A DNA stretch of 15,221 bases from Clostridiales bacterium. Lineage in GTDB: Bacteria; Bacillota; Clostridia; Oscillospirales; Ruminococcaceae. Of the stretch, positions 1-8,116 are shown piece after piece; position 1 is the stretch's first letter; each line of letters begins with the position of its first letter. The stretch lies in the NCBI GenBank assembly GCA_012523875.1, contig JAAYSW010000009.1, forward strand, positions 1 through 15,221, read 5' to 3'. Under the pieces are notes generated by a model. It worked only from the letters and a program-made list of their open reading frames with translations, was not told the DNA's origin and did no database searches. A program made the position numbers and the translations under genes.

Positions 1-126
1 AGTTTTGAATATTATGAGATGGCAATTGTTAACAGAATTAGTGATATTAACGATTATAAAAGCTATTATGATGAGATTAAACAGGTCGCAATAGCGAAGA
101 TTAATAAGGCTGAACAAACGGTTTAG
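1..126 (+). CDS. 3' end of an unidentified gene upstream of dnaX (partial)
   Basis: Reading frame 1 is open from the window edge to a TAG at 124-126 and encodes the last 41 residues of a protein. The tail is rich in Tyr, Lys, Glu and Ile and looks like a soluble helical C-terminus. I see no motif and do not recognise the family. The stop codon overlaps the AGGAGG ribosome binding site of dnaX (125-130), so the gene is probably cotranscribed and perhaps translationally coupled with dnaX. In many Firmicutes tadA and the SRP RNA gene lie just upstream of dnaX. This tail shows nothing typical of TadA, and there is no space here for an RNA gene. Confidence 0.6.
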   Translation, partial: SFEYYEMAIVNRISDINDYKSYYDEIKQVAIAKINKAEQTV

Positions 127-137
127 GAGGTGGTTGG

Positions 138-1727
138 GTGTATAAAGCGTTATACAGAAAATGGCGTCCGCTTTCTTTTGATGATGTAATTTCGCAACCA
201 CATATTACCACTACATTGCAAAATCAGATTAAAAACGATAAAACAGCTCATGCATACCTTTTTACAGGTTCTAGAGGGACGGGCAAAACTACTTGTGCAA
301 GGATATTTGCAAAGGCTGTTAATTGTAATAATCAAGTGGAGGGTAATCCTTGTCTTGAATGTGATATTTGTAAAGATGCTGAGGAGTTTGCACTTTCTGA
401 TATAATTGAGATAGATGCGGCTTCAAATAATAGTGTTGATGATGTTCGTGATTTGCGAGATGGTGCTATTTATACGCCTGAACGTTGTAAGTTCAAAATA
501 TATATTATAGATGAAGTGCATATGCTTTCACCGAGTGCTTTTAATGCATTGCTGAAGATTATGGAGGAGCCTCCCTACTATGTTAAATTTATACTTGCAA
601 CGACTGAATTACACAAGGTCCCTGCAACGATAACCTCACGTTGCCAGCGATTTGATTTCAGAAGGATTACTGCTGATGATATTTCTAAACGCCTTCTCTA
701 TATTGCTGAACAGGAGAATTTAACGCTTGATGAAAAGGCTTCTGTTATGATTGCTACCCTTGCAGATGGCGGTATGCGTGATGCCTTATCGCTTATGGAC
801 CAGTGTGCAGCATTTTCCGACAAAATTACTGAGGAAACTGTTTCTACCGCTGCAGGAGTTGCTGGCAGAGGGCATTTATTTGATATTATAGATGCTATTA
901 TTGCTGAGGATACATCATCAGCAATTGGGGTTGTGGATAATCTCTATGCAATGTCAAAGGATATGCAAAGGCTCTGTGATGAGATTATTTTGCAATTTAG
1001 AAATATTATGCTATTAAAAGTAAATCCTAAGCAGACTGATGTAATAAATTGTATGCCCGATGAGATTGATAGGCTTATAAAAATGGCCGAACAGCTAGAA
1101 TTACAGGAGATAATTGAATATTTGTCTGTTTTGCAAAGCTGTAATGAGCGTTTGGCTCGTGCTGTTAATAAAAGAGTTGAGTTGGAAATGGGCATTGTAA
1201 AGCTATGTTTAGGTAAAAACAACAGAAATATTGAAAAATCTCTTGACAATTCTGATATTTATGATAAAATAAAAAAGCTAGAAGAAAAAATTTCTGTTGG
1301 AATACAAAGGAAACCAACGCTTTATTCCGAGGAAAAGCCTAGGAAACAAAAGAATACTGCTGAACAGATTCAGGAGCAACCTGTAGATATGTCAAAACTA
1401 CGCCCTGAGGACTTTAGTGTAGTGAAAAATTGGTCGGAGGTTTTGAAGGAGTTTCACTTGATTTCTCCTGCTGTTTCGGGTAGTCTTTCCGATTCAACAG
1501 CATTTACTAATGGAAATTTGCTCTTAATTAATGCTAAAAACAAGTTCTTTTTAACACTTTTCAAGAATAAAGAAAATGCACTTAGCCTTGGTGAATGTGT
1601 ACAAAAAGTCTTGGGAAAGCAATATATTATTAGGGCGAAATGCGTGGAGGAAGAAGAAAAAAATAATAAGGCAGAGGATTTACTTAAAAAAGCAGAGGAT
1701 TTAAAAATTGACACTTCGGTTGATTAA
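138..1727 (+). CDS. dnaX: DNA polymerase III subunit gamma/tau
   Basis: This is the AAA+ clamp-loader subunit that loads the sliding clamp and, as tau, holds the replicative polymerases at the fork. Visible landmarks are Walker A GSRGTGKTT at residues 44-52, zinc cysteines C63, C72, C75 and C78, the Walker B-type DEVH at 125-128, the SRC arginine finger at 167-169 and sensor-2 GGMRDAL at 211-217. Residues from about 220 to 365 fit the oligomerisation domain. After that come a charged linker and a tau-type C-terminal domain (about 420-510). The length of 529 aa is normal for a Gram-positive DnaX. The start is GTG at 138, set by AGGAGG at 125-130 with a 7-nt spacer. It heads a dnaX-ybaB-recR cluster, a very common bacterial order. 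An A AAA AAG heptamer at codons 379-380 may cause -1 frameshifting (separate entry). Confidence 0.97.
   Translation: MYKALYRKWRPLSFDDVISQPHITTTLQNQIKNDKTAHAYLFTGSRGTGKTTCARIFAKAVNCNNQVEGNPCLECDICKDAEEFALSDIIEIDAASNNSVDDVRDLRDGAIYTPERCKFKIYIIDEVHMLSPSAFNALLKIMEEPPYYVKFILATTELHKVPATITSRCQRFDFRRITADDISKRLLYIAEQENLTLDEKASVMIATLADGGMRDALSLMDQCAAFSDKITEETVSTAAGVAGRGHLFDIIDAIIAEDTSSAIGVVDNLYAMSKDMQRLCDEIILQFRNIMLLKVNPKQTDVINCMPDEIDRLIKMAEQLELQEIIEYLSVLQSCNERLARAVNKRVELEMGIVKLCLGKNNRNIEKSLDNSDIYDKIKKLEEKISVGIQRKPTLYSEEKPRKQKNTAEQIQEQPVDMSKLRPEDFSVVKNWSEVLKEFHLISPAVSGSLSDSTAFTNGNLLLINAKNKFFLTLFKNKENALSLGECVQKVLGKQYIIRAKCVEEEEKNNKAEDLLKKAEDLKIDTSVD
1271..1342 (+). other. candidate -1 ribosomal frameshift site in dnaX giving a gamma-like product
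   Basis: The bases A AAA AAG at 1271-1277 are in the phase needed for tandem -1 slippage (zero-frame codons ATA AAA AAG). This is the same heptamer that E. coli dnaX uses to make gamma. After slippage the -1 frame encodes 21 new residues and stops at TAG 1340-1342. The predicted protein is about 401 aa: the ATPase and oligomerisation domains without the tau C-terminus. Stimulators look weak. I see no Shine-Dalgarno-like sequence just upstream, only a 5-bp AU hairpin (1283-1295) and a GTTGG/CCAAC stem (1296-1300 with 1314-1318) downstream. The site and the short product are read from the sequence; frameshifting itself is inferred. Confidence 0.4.
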
Positions 1728-1783
1728 TGCTAAATGTATATACAATCGTAAAGTGACTTATAATAAAAAAGAGGAGTTTAACT

Positions 1784-2134
1784 ATGAAAGCAAGAATACC
1801 AAAAGGAATGAAGGGCGGAACGCCACAAAATATGAGTTCAATGATAAAACAGGCTCAGAAAATGCAGAATGAAATTACTGCACTTCAAAGTGAAATAGAA
1901 GAAAGAGAATTCACTGCTACTTCCGGTGGCGGTGCTGTTGAAGTGGTTATGAAGGGTAATAAATCTATAAATAGCTTGACAATTAAACCAGAGGTTGTTG
2001 ATGCTGATGATATTGAAATGCTTCAAGATTTGATTATCAGTGCAATAAATCAGGCGGTTTCAATTGTTGAGGAAACAACTGAAGAGGAAATGGGCAAGGT
2101 AACTGGTGGCGTTTCATTGCCAGGCTTGTTCTAG
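1784..2134 (+). CDS. ybaB: YbaB/EbfC family nucleoid-associated protein
   Basis: The product is a small DNA-binding protein of 116 aa, normal for the family. YbaB/EbfC proteins form dimers that bind DNA and are nearly always encoded between dnaX and recR, as here. The N-terminus is Gly/Met/Lys-rich. A helical stretch follows (about residues 20-42, with MIKQAQKMQ), then the conserved ATSGGGAVEVVMKG strand region at about 45-60, the helix carrying DIEMLQDLI and a Gly-rich tail ending in LPGLF. The ATG is preceded by GAGGAG at 1771-1776 with a 7-nt spacer. The 56-bp gap after dnaX holds no terminator, so cotranscription is likely. Its exact role in recombination or nucleoid structure is not settled for the family. 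Confidence 0.93.
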   Translation: MKARIPKGMKGGTPQNMSSMIKQAQKMQNEITALQSEIEEREFTATSGGGAVEVVMKGNKSINSLTIKPEVVDADDIEMLQDLIISAINQAVSIVEETTEEEMGKVTGGVSLPGLF

Positions 2135-2145
2135 GATAAAATTAT

Positions 2146-2748
2146 ATGGCAGATCATAATGCACTCCCGTTAGTAATTTTAGCGGAACAGTTTGCTAGGT
2201 TACCAGGGATTGGTATGAAAACAGCACAGAGGCTTGCTTATCATATTATGTCGATGTCTGAATCAGATGTAAAAGCCTTTGCTAATGCTCTTATTGAAGC
2301 TAAAAAAACAGTACATCCATGTTCAGTGTGCCAAAACCTTACTGAACTTGATTTATGCTTAATTTGTGATGATGGTAGGCGGGATAAATCCCTAATTTGT
2401 GTAGTAGAATCCCCTAAGGATGTTACTGCATTTGAAAGAACTCGTGAATATAGGGGTGTTTATCATGTTTTACATGGGCTAATTTCCCCAATTGATGGAG
2501 TTACCCCTGATTCGCTGCGAATTAAAGAGCTATTGTCCCGTATAAAAGACGGTGAGGTTTCTGAAATTATAATGGCAACAAATCCGACCGTTGAGGGTGA
2601 GGCTACTGCTATGTACATAGCTAAGTTGTTAAAGCCGATGGGTGTTAAGGTTACAAGGCTTGCATTTGGCTTGCCTGTTGGAGGAATACTTGAATATGCC
2701 GATGAAATAACGCTGTTTAGGGCATTAGAAAATAGAAGTGAAATGTAG
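2146..2748 (+). CDS. recR: recombination mediator protein RecR
   Basis: RecR acts with RecO and RecF to load RecA on gapped single-stranded DNA during recombinational repair. The 200-aa length is typical. In order there are a helix-hairpin-helix with [13 protein letters not shown] at residues 19-31, a four-cysteine zinc finger (C59, C62, C71, C74), the Toprim start with CVVESPKD at 85-92, and the later Toprim/Walker-like region with [11 protein letters not shown] and GLPVGG. The gene starts 11 bp after the ybaB stop. The upstream signal is a weak AGGAT at 2133-2137 overlapping the ybaB stop, so translational coupling is likely. A GC-rich hairpin lies immediately downstream. Confidence 0.97.
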   Translation: MADHNALPLVILAEQFARLPGIGMKTAQRLAYHIMSMSESDVKAFANALIEAKKTVHPCSVCQNLTELDLCLICDDGRRDKSLICVVESPKDVTAFERTREYRGVYHVLHGLISPIDGVTPDSLRIKELLSRIKDGEVSEIIMATNPTVEGEATAMYIAKLLKPMGVKVTRLAFGLPVGGILEYADEITLFRALENRSEM

Positions 2749-2754
2749 CGTATT

Positions 2755-2776
2755 GCGTGTGGTTAAAACTGCACGC
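2755..2776 (+). terminator. hairpin after recR, probable weak terminator
   Basis: GCGTGTGGTT pairs with AACTGCACGC around two A residues (a 4-nt loop in practice), with two G-T wobbles. The stem starts 7 bp after the recR stop. The following bases (TATACTTATAAAT) are AT-rich but lack a true T run, so termination may be partial. An alternative pairing of TAGCGT (2746-2751) with ACGCTA (2773-2778) would compete with the main stem. Confidence 0.45.
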
Positions 2777-2833
2777 TATACTTATAAATAATGGTTATAT
2801 CATATTCTAACAGTTTAATTTGGGGTTGATAAT

Positions 2834-3337
2834 GTGGAGTTTGAACTAAAGAAGTGGCGGTTGGATTATATAAAAGAAATTGCAGAATATGCAAATAATA
2901 AAAATATTGCTGATAATTTGAGGAACGCTTTTCCATATCCGTATACTTTGGATGACGCAAAATATTATGTCAATCACTGTATGCGAAAAGAGGGAGAAAG
3001 TCAGATCTGTCGTGCGATTGTTATAAATAAAAAGGCAATTGGTAGTGTTGGTGTTTTTTTTCGTGATGATGTTTATTCTAAAACTGGAGAAATTGGTTAC
3101 TGGCTTGCTGAAGAGTTCTGGGGCAGAGGCATAATGAATACTGCAATTTCAAAGGTTTGCAAAATAGTTTTTGATGAATACGACATTATCCGAATCCATG
3201 CTGAACCCTTTGCAGATAATATAGGCTCCCGAAAAGCGTTGGAGAAAGCAGGGTTTATGCTTGAGGGTATTATGAAAAATAATGTTATTAAGAATAATAA
3301 AGTCTTAGATTCCTGTATGTATGCAAAGCTTAAATAA
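2834..3337 (+). CDS. GNAT family N-acetyltransferase (RimJ/RimL type)
   Basis: This 167-aa protein is the size of a single GNAT domain, which transfers an acetyl group from acetyl-CoA to an amine. The acetyl-CoA loop is visible as FWGRGIMNTA (about residues 95-104), preceded by the strand EIGYWLAEE (86-94). The C-terminal motif with NIGSRKALEKAGF is typical of the RimJ/RimL-like subgroup (Acetyltransf_3), which includes protein N-terminal and small-molecule acetyltransferases. The substrate cannot be told from sequence. The start is GTG at 2834 with a GGGG run 8 bp upstream. An ATG at 2832 is out of frame and stops after five codons. The gene stands between recR and the glmS promoter and is probably a small independent unit or is read through from recR. 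Confidence 0.9.
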   Translation: MEFELKKWRLDYIKEIAEYANNKNIADNLRNAFPYPYTLDDAKYYVNHCMRKEGESQICRAIVINKKAIGSVGVFFRDDVYSKTGEIGYWLAEEFWGRGIMNTAISKVCKIVFDEYDIIRIHAEPFADNIGSRKALEKAGFMLEGIMKNNVIKNNKVLDSCMYAKLK

Positions 3338-3400
3338 TATCTTTCTCTAATATATCACAAAACTTTCACATTGATATGGTTAAATTTCATAAATAAAGTG

Positions 3401-3429
3401 TTGAAAAAATAATATTTAAATGGTATAAT
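3401..3429 (+). promoter_or_regulatory. sigma-A type promoter of glmS
   Basis: A -35 box TTGAAA (3401-3406) is separated by exactly 17 bp from a perfect -10 TATAAT (3424-3429). Transcription should start near 3436, leaving a leader of only about 24 nt before the glmS ATG at 3460. Confidence 0.85.
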
Positions 3430-3459
3430 TAACAGTATAATATAATGGGGGTAATTGAT

Positions 3460-5280
3460 ATGTGCGGAATAGTTGGCTATGTTGGTCACAGGGATTGTAC
3501 AGACGTCCTTGTGAGCGGTTTATCAAAGCTTGAATACCGAGGATATGATTCTGCGGGTATCGCTATTTTTGAGAATGGCGAAATAACTGTTGCAAAAACT
3601 AAGGGTAGACTTGCTGACCTTGAAGATAAAATGAAAGAAACAGGAAAGCCACGTGGTTGTGCAGGTATTGGACATACTAGATGGGCTACACATGGCGAGC
3701 CATCTGATGTCAACTCTCATCCACACAGTGGCGAAAGGGTTACGATAGTTCATAATGGAATTATTGAGAATTATAAGAAATTAAAAGAGTTTTTAATGAG
3801 TCAAGGTAGAGTGTTTAAAAGTGCAACTGATACTGAAGTGGTGGCACAGATGCTTGATTATTATTATGATGGTAACCCTGTTGAAGCGATTGTAAATACA
3901 ATGCATGAATTGGAAGGCTCCTTTGCTTTAGGTATTGTTTTCCAAGACTTTACCGATACAATTTTTGCGATACGCAAGGAAAGCCCACTTATTGTTGGAG
4001 TTGGTGAAGGTGAAAGCTTCATCGCCTCAGATGTGCCTGCAATATTAAAATACACAAAGAATTATTATTTGCTTGAGCCAAATGAAATTGCAGTGCTTAG
4101 TCCATATTGTACTAAAATTTATGATTTACATTATAAAAAGCTTGATAAAGAGCTGAAGGTTGCTGATTGGGATATGGAATCAGCTGAAAAAGGCGGTTAT
4201 GAGCATTATATGCTCAAGGAAATTCATGAACAGCCAACTGCAATAAAAACAACAATTGCACCTAGAATTGTTGATGGCTTGCCAAATCTTGAGGAGTGTG
4301 GAATTACTCTTGAAAATATGAAAAATTTCCGCCAGATTTTCGTTGTAGCTTGCGGTACTGCTATGCATGCTGGAATTGTTGGAGAATATGTTATAGAGAA
4401 GCTTGCTAAGGTTCCAGTAATTGTTGATATTGCATCTGAATTTAGGTATAGGGACCCGATAGTTACAAAGGATGATTTAGTTATTATTATTTCACAATCG
4501 GGAGAAACTGCCGATAGCCTTGCTGCAATGAGACTGGCTAAAGATTTAGGGGCTAAAACCCTTGCAATCGTTAATGTGAAGGGAAGCTCAATTGCCCGTG
4601 AGGCAGATATGGTGATTTATACTCATGCAGGTCCTGAAATTGCTGTTGCATCAACTAAAGCATATATGGTTCAGATTGCTGTTATGTATCTCTTTGCATT
4701 TAAATTGGCATTTGCAAAGGGTATGATAGATGAGGAAGAATGCAAAAGGCTCACTGCACTTTTACAGCAGACACCACAACTTATCGAAACTATTTTAGAG
4801 GATAAAACGGGCGAGCAATATGTTGCAGCATCACTTATGACTGCTGATAGTTTGCTATATATAGGCAGGGGACTTGATTATGCGTTGAGCATGGAAGGCT
4901 CGCTTAAATTGAAGGAAATTTCCTATATACACTCGGAGTCATATGCTGCGGGAGAATTAAAGCATGGTACAATTTCCCTGATATCAGAAGGGACACCTGT
5001 TGTAGCAGTGGCAACTCAATCAAAATTAATTGAAAAGACTGTAAGTAATATTAAAGAAGTTAAAGCAAGGGGAGCAAGGGTAACAATGGTATGCCGTGAA
5101 AGCTACTCTGCTGATGGCGATGTTGCTGATTATAGTATTTCAGTTCCTGATATAGATGATATTCTTATGCCGATGCTTGCAGTTGTTCCACTACAGCTTA
5201 TCGCATATTATACATCTGTGCTAAAAGGAAATGATGTAGATAGGCCTCGTAATCTTGCAAAATCAGTAACGGTAGAATAA
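3460..5280 (+). CDS. glmS: glutamine--fructose-6-phosphate aminotransferase (isomerizing)
   Basis: GlmS makes glucosamine-6-phosphate from fructose-6-phosphate and glutamine, the first committed step towards UDP-GlcNAc and peptidoglycan. The ATG at 3460 is chosen over the in-frame ATG at 3445 because Cys2 must become the N-terminal nucleophile (MCGIVGYVG), and GGGGG at 3447-3451 is then a well-placed ribosome binding site. The product is 606 aa, the usual size. The glutaminase domain shows YRGYDSAG (26-33), HTRWATHG (72-79) and HNGIIEN (98-104). The two SIS sugar-isomerase domains show ACGTAMHAG (from about 297), SQSGET (345-350) and STKAY (from 398). The C-terminal tail ends in NLAKSVTVE with the Schiff-base lysine K601. 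It has its own promoter and terminator and so is monocistronic. There is no room for a glmS ribozyme in the leader. Confidence 0.98.
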   Translation: MCGIVGYVGHRDCTDVLVSGLSKLEYRGYDSAGIAIFENGEITVAKTKGRLADLEDKMKETGKPRGCAGIGHTRWATHGEPSDVNSHPHSGERVTIVHNGIIENYKKLKEFLMSQGRVFKSATDTEVVAQMLDYYYDGNPVEAIVNTMHELEGSFALGIVFQDFTDTIFAIRKESPLIVGVGEGESFIASDVPAILKYTKNYYLLEPNEIAVLSPYCTKIYDLHYKKLDKELKVADWDMESAEKGGYEHYMLKEIHEQPTAIKTTIAPRIVDGLPNLEECGITLENMKNFRQIFVVACGTAMHAGIVGEYVIEKLAKVPVIVDIASEFRYRDPIVTKDDLVIIISQSGETADSLAAMRLAKDLGAKTLAIVNVKGSSIAREADMVIYTHAGPEIAVASTKAYMVQIAVMYLFAFKLAFAKGMIDEEECKRLTALLQQTPQLIETILEDKTGEQYVAASLMTADSLLYIGRGLDYALSMEGSLKLKEISYIHSESYAAGELKHGTISLISEGTPVVAVATQSKLIEKTVSNIKEVKARGARVTMVCRESYSADGDVADYSISVPDIDDILMPMLAVVPLQLIAYYTSVLKGNDVDRPRNLAKSVTVE

Positions 5281-5314
5281 AATAAAAGCATACTGCTAAG
5301 AATTAAATTTGTTA

Positions 5315-5352
5315 AAGTATGGGGGCTAATAACCCTCATACTTATGTATTTT
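5315..5352 (+). terminator. rho-independent terminator of glmS
   Basis: AAGTATGGGGG (5315-5325) pairs with CCCTCATACTT (5333-5343) over 11 bp, with one G-T wobble and a 7-nt loop. A moderately T-rich stretch follows (ATGTATTTT). It lies 35 bp after the glmS stop and 44 bp before the next gene. Confidence 0.75.
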
Positions 5353-5386
5353 AGATAGTTTAGCCTAAGTTAATGGAGGAATTTAA

Positions 5387-6631
5387 ATGAAGCCAAAGCA
5401 AAGAACATTGCTCAGTGTTTTTGTGATAATATTTTGTATATTATTGTCGGGGATAAGCGTATTCGCTGAGGACGGAATGGAAGATGTTGAAATACTTGTT
5501 TCGGGGGACTATTCATACTTTGTAATTAATGGTGGAGCAACCCTCGTGGATTATACAAACTTTACGGAAACGGTTATCACTATTCCTCAGGAAATAGATG
5601 GATACCCTGTTAAAGCCTTGGGCAAAAACTTATTCTATAAAGTATCGGACGACGATAATACGATATCAAAGGTTATTGCTGAAAAGATTATTATTCCTGC
5701 AAGCGTGGAAGAGGTAGGAGCCTTTGCTTTTTATGGATGCGTTAATGTAAAGGAATATGAAGTTTCTAAGGATAATGACTCATTTTTTGATTTGGATGGT
5801 GCAATATTTGACAAGGATATGTCGATGATTATAGCATATCCAATTGGCTCGGAAGTAACGGAATACACACTTCCTAATGGGGTTTCATTTATTGATTATG
5901 GGGTTTTTTCAAATAGTAAACTTGAAAAGATTGTTTTACCCGAATCTCTAGTTCTAATTGGGGAGTGGGCTTTTGCTAAATCTACGGAATTAAAAGAGAT
6001 TACCTTACCAAACTATTTAGACAAGGTTAGTAAATATGCGTTTGCATACTGCACAGCTTTAACAGATATAAAATGGTCCACATCACTTATCACGCTGGAA
6101 AGAGGTGCGTTTGGTGGTTGTACATCGCTTACAGAAATTACGCTACCAGATTCATTAAAAGAAATTGGTCAGGGTGCATTTAGCGATTGCACTTCAATTA
6201 GAGAGGTTGTTCTACCTGAGGGTCTAAATATATTAAATGAGGGTGCATTCTCAGGTTGTACAAGTTTAAATGAAATCGAATTACCATCGAAACTTATAGT
6301 AATTGGTGAAAATGCTGTTGGATATAACTATAATATTTCAAAGGAATTAGTTAGAAATGCTAATTTTAAAATTCATGGTAAAACAGGTAGCAATGCTGAA
6401 GCATATGCAAATGAAAATAATTTTACATTTATTTCAACTGGTGTTGTAGAACAGCAGACAAGCCCTCCAGACACTACGGAGGATGAAGGCAAGGTTTCTA
6501 CTCTTGCTTCTGAAGATGGCAAAAGTGATGAGATGCCTATAACATTAATAGTGGTGATTCTAGTTGTTGGTGGACTTGCTGTTATAACAACACTTGTAAT
6601 TATTGTGAGAACTAAAAAGAAGAAAGCATAG
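5387..6631 (+). CDS. BspA-like leucine-rich repeat surface protein, membrane-anchored (copy 1)
   Basis: This 414-aa exported protein has a signal peptide (basic start, hydrophobic core at about residues 8-25, likely cleavage after SVFA near residue 27). Then comes one LRR_5/BspA-type repeat at about 103-126 and a non-repeat insert of the NDSFFDLDGAIFDKDMS type, followed by about seven 23-residue repeats from L162 to about 320 (pattern LPxSLxxIGxxAFxxCTSLxEI). The last repeat is followed by the usual IHGKTGSNAEAYANEN cap. A Ser/Thr/Asp/Glu-rich linker leads to a single membrane helix (about 387-408) and a RTKKKKA tail. No LPXTG sorting motif is visible, so it should sit in the membrane with the LRR domain outside. 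BspA-type proteins often bind host or microbial surfaces; the ligand here is unknown. GGAGGA at 5375-5380 sets the start. The paralogous gene begins 12 bp downstream. Confidence 0.9.
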   Translation: MKPKQRTLLSVFVIIFCILLSGISVFAEDGMEDVEILVSGDYSYFVINGGATLVDYTNFTETVITIPQEIDGYPVKALGKNLFYKVSDDDNTISKVIAEKIIIPASVEEVGAFAFYGCVNVKEYEVSKDNDSFFDLDGAIFDKDMSMIIAYPIGSEVTEYTLPNGVSFIDYGVFSNSKLEKIVLPESLVLIGEWAFAKSTELKEITLPNYLDKVSKYAFAYCTALTDIKWSTSLITLERGAFGGCTSLTEITLPDSLKEIGQGAFSDCTSIREVVLPEGLNILNEGAFSGCTSLNEIELPSKLIVIGENAVGYNYNISKELVRNANFKIHGKTGSNAEAYANENNFTFISTGVVEQQTSPPDTTEDEGKVSTLASEDGKSDEMPITLIVVILVVGGLAVITTLVIIVRTKKKKA

Positions 6632-6643
6632 GGGAATATTCGG

Positions 6644-8041
6644 ATGAATAAAAACATAAAGAGGATAGTTCTATCATCATTAACTATAACAATTATTTTG
6701 CTATTGCCGATGGTTGCAGGTATTGTTGCTTATGGCGAGGACGCAGTTGGTGATTCAGTAATAATTGATTCAGATTTTAATAGAACAGAAACCGAAGAGC
6801 AGGAGTATTCATATAATGAGCTTATTTATACGATTGAGAACGGAGAAATCACAATAATTGGTTGTAATCCGGAAAGTGTAGAGGTTGTTATTCCAAATAA
6901 GATTGATGGAAAACCTGTTACAAGGATTGGAGATACAGCATTTTATCGCTGTTCTGTATTGGCGAAGGTTGAATTACCAGATACAATTGTAGAAATTGGT
7001 CAACAAGCTTTTGAAGATTGCTTTGAGCTAAAAGAAATAAGTATTCCTAAAGCTGTTAAGGTTTTAGGAGGGGCAGCTTTTTATCGTTGTTCATCGCTTG
7101 AAAAAATAGAAATTCCTGAAGGAGTCGAGCGTATAGGTAAAGAAACCTTTTGGGCTTGTAGTTCCTTAAGGGAGATAATTTTGCCTGAATCCCTTACTTT
7201 TATCGGGCAGAATGCGTTCACTCTATGCAATAGTTTAAAAGAAATCAAAATTATGAAAAATGTTGCGGTTATTGCTCCAATGGCGTTTTCTAACTGTGAA
7301 AAATTAGAGAAGATTTTGGTCGATAAGCAGAATGAAAATTTTATAAGTGTGGAAGGAAATCTCTTTAGTAAAGATGTAACAGAAATTGTCGCATATGCGA
7401 GTGGGAAGTTGGATACCGAATATCTAATGCCGGATACTGTTACTAGGGTAGGCGATTATGCATTTTTTAATTGCACAAGCTTAGAGAAGATTACAATGTC
7501 TAATTCATTGCAGGAAATAAGTAATGGTAGTTTCTTGGGTTGCACAAGGCTGGCTAAGCTAAATTTGCCTAACACATTAAAAAGCATAGGCGAGGGTGCA
7601 TTCAGCGATTGCATTAGCTTAACTTCAGTTGAAATTCCTAATTCCGTTACAGAAATAAGTTCCTATGCGTTCTATGGTTGTTTGGAGCTGAAGAAAATAA
7701 AAATACCAAGTAGCGTAACTGAAATTGGTGATTATGCCTTTGGATATACTTATAATGAATATGCACAACTTCAAGAGCTAATTTCGGATGTTGTTATAGA
7801 TGCTCCTGTGGGTAGTATAGGTAATATTTATGCTGTGAATAATAAACTAAAGCTTGCAAGGGATGTTGAAAGCAATAAATTAGTTTATATTATAGCTGTT
7901 TTGGTGGTTATAGCAATAATGGCTGTTGTTGTGATAGTTATTTATATAAAGAAGAAATCGGAGAGGGAGCTATTAGGGGACATAGAAAATAATTTGATAC
8001 TTGAGGAAGAAGATTATGATGATTACTACCCCGAGGAATAG
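6644..8041 (+). CDS. BspA-like leucine-rich repeat surface protein, membrane-anchored (copy 2)
   Basis: This 465-aa paralogue of the preceding gene has a signal peptide (hydrophobic core at about residues 10-29, possible cleavage near AYG-ED). About eleven BspA/LRR_5 repeats run from roughly residue 83 to 380 (for example IPEGVERIGKETFWACSSL). They are broken once by an insert with ENFISVEGNLFSKDVTEIVAY, at the same kind of place as the insert in copy 1. A C-terminal membrane helix of Val/Ile/Ala (about 410-430) is followed by IKKKSERE and then a strongly acidic cytoplasmic tail ending EEEDYDDYYPEE. No LPXTG motif is present. The start has a GGGGAA-type binding site (6631-6636) overlapping the upstream stop, and the 12-bp gap implies one operon. 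The tails differ sharply (basic in copy 1, acidic in copy 2), which suggests different cytoplasmic contacts. Confidence 0.9.
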   Translation: MNKNIKRIVLSSLTITIILLLPMVAGIVAYGEDAVGDSVIIDSDFNRTETEEQEYSYNELIYTIENGEITIIGCNPESVEVVIPNKIDGKPVTRIGDTAFYRCSVLAKVELPDTIVEIGQQAFEDCFELKEISIPKAVKVLGGAAFYRCSSLEKIEIPEGVERIGKETFWACSSLREIILPESLTFIGQNAFTLCNSLKEIKIMKNVAVIAPMAFSNCEKLEKILVDKQNENFISVEGNLFSKDVTEIVAYASGKLDTEYLMPDTVTRVGDYAFFNCTSLEKITMSNSLQEISNGSFLGCTRLAKLNLPNTLKSIGEGAFSDCISLTSVEIPNSVTEISSYAFYGCLELKKIKIPSSVTEIGDYAFGYTYNEYAQLQELISDVVIDAPVGSIGNIYAVNNKLKLARDVESNKLVYIIAVLVVIAIMAVVVIVIYIKKKSERELLGDIENNLILEEEDYDDYYPEE

Positions 8042-8116
8042 ATATAAATATACACCTAATAAAAATTATGTTATTTTATGTGAATGGGAAGCTATTTATA
8101 AATAAGGTGGAATCCT

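Noticed and set aside
1708..1764. Possible internal promoter for ybaB-recR (TTGACA at 1708-1713 and a TATAAT at 1759-1764)
   Set aside because: The two boxes are about 45 bp apart. Neither has a matching partner at 16-18 bp, so each is likely chance in AT-rich DNA.
3445..3459. Upstream in-frame ATG giving glmS five extra residues
   Set aside because: GlmS needs Cys directly after the initiator Met as its glutaminase nucleophile. The ATG at 3460 gives this, and the G run at 3447-3451 then serves as its binding site.
8058..8080. Possible terminator after the second LRR gene
   Set aside because: Only an A/T-only pairing (TAAAA with TTTTA) is present, with no GC pairs, so I cannot support a terminator.
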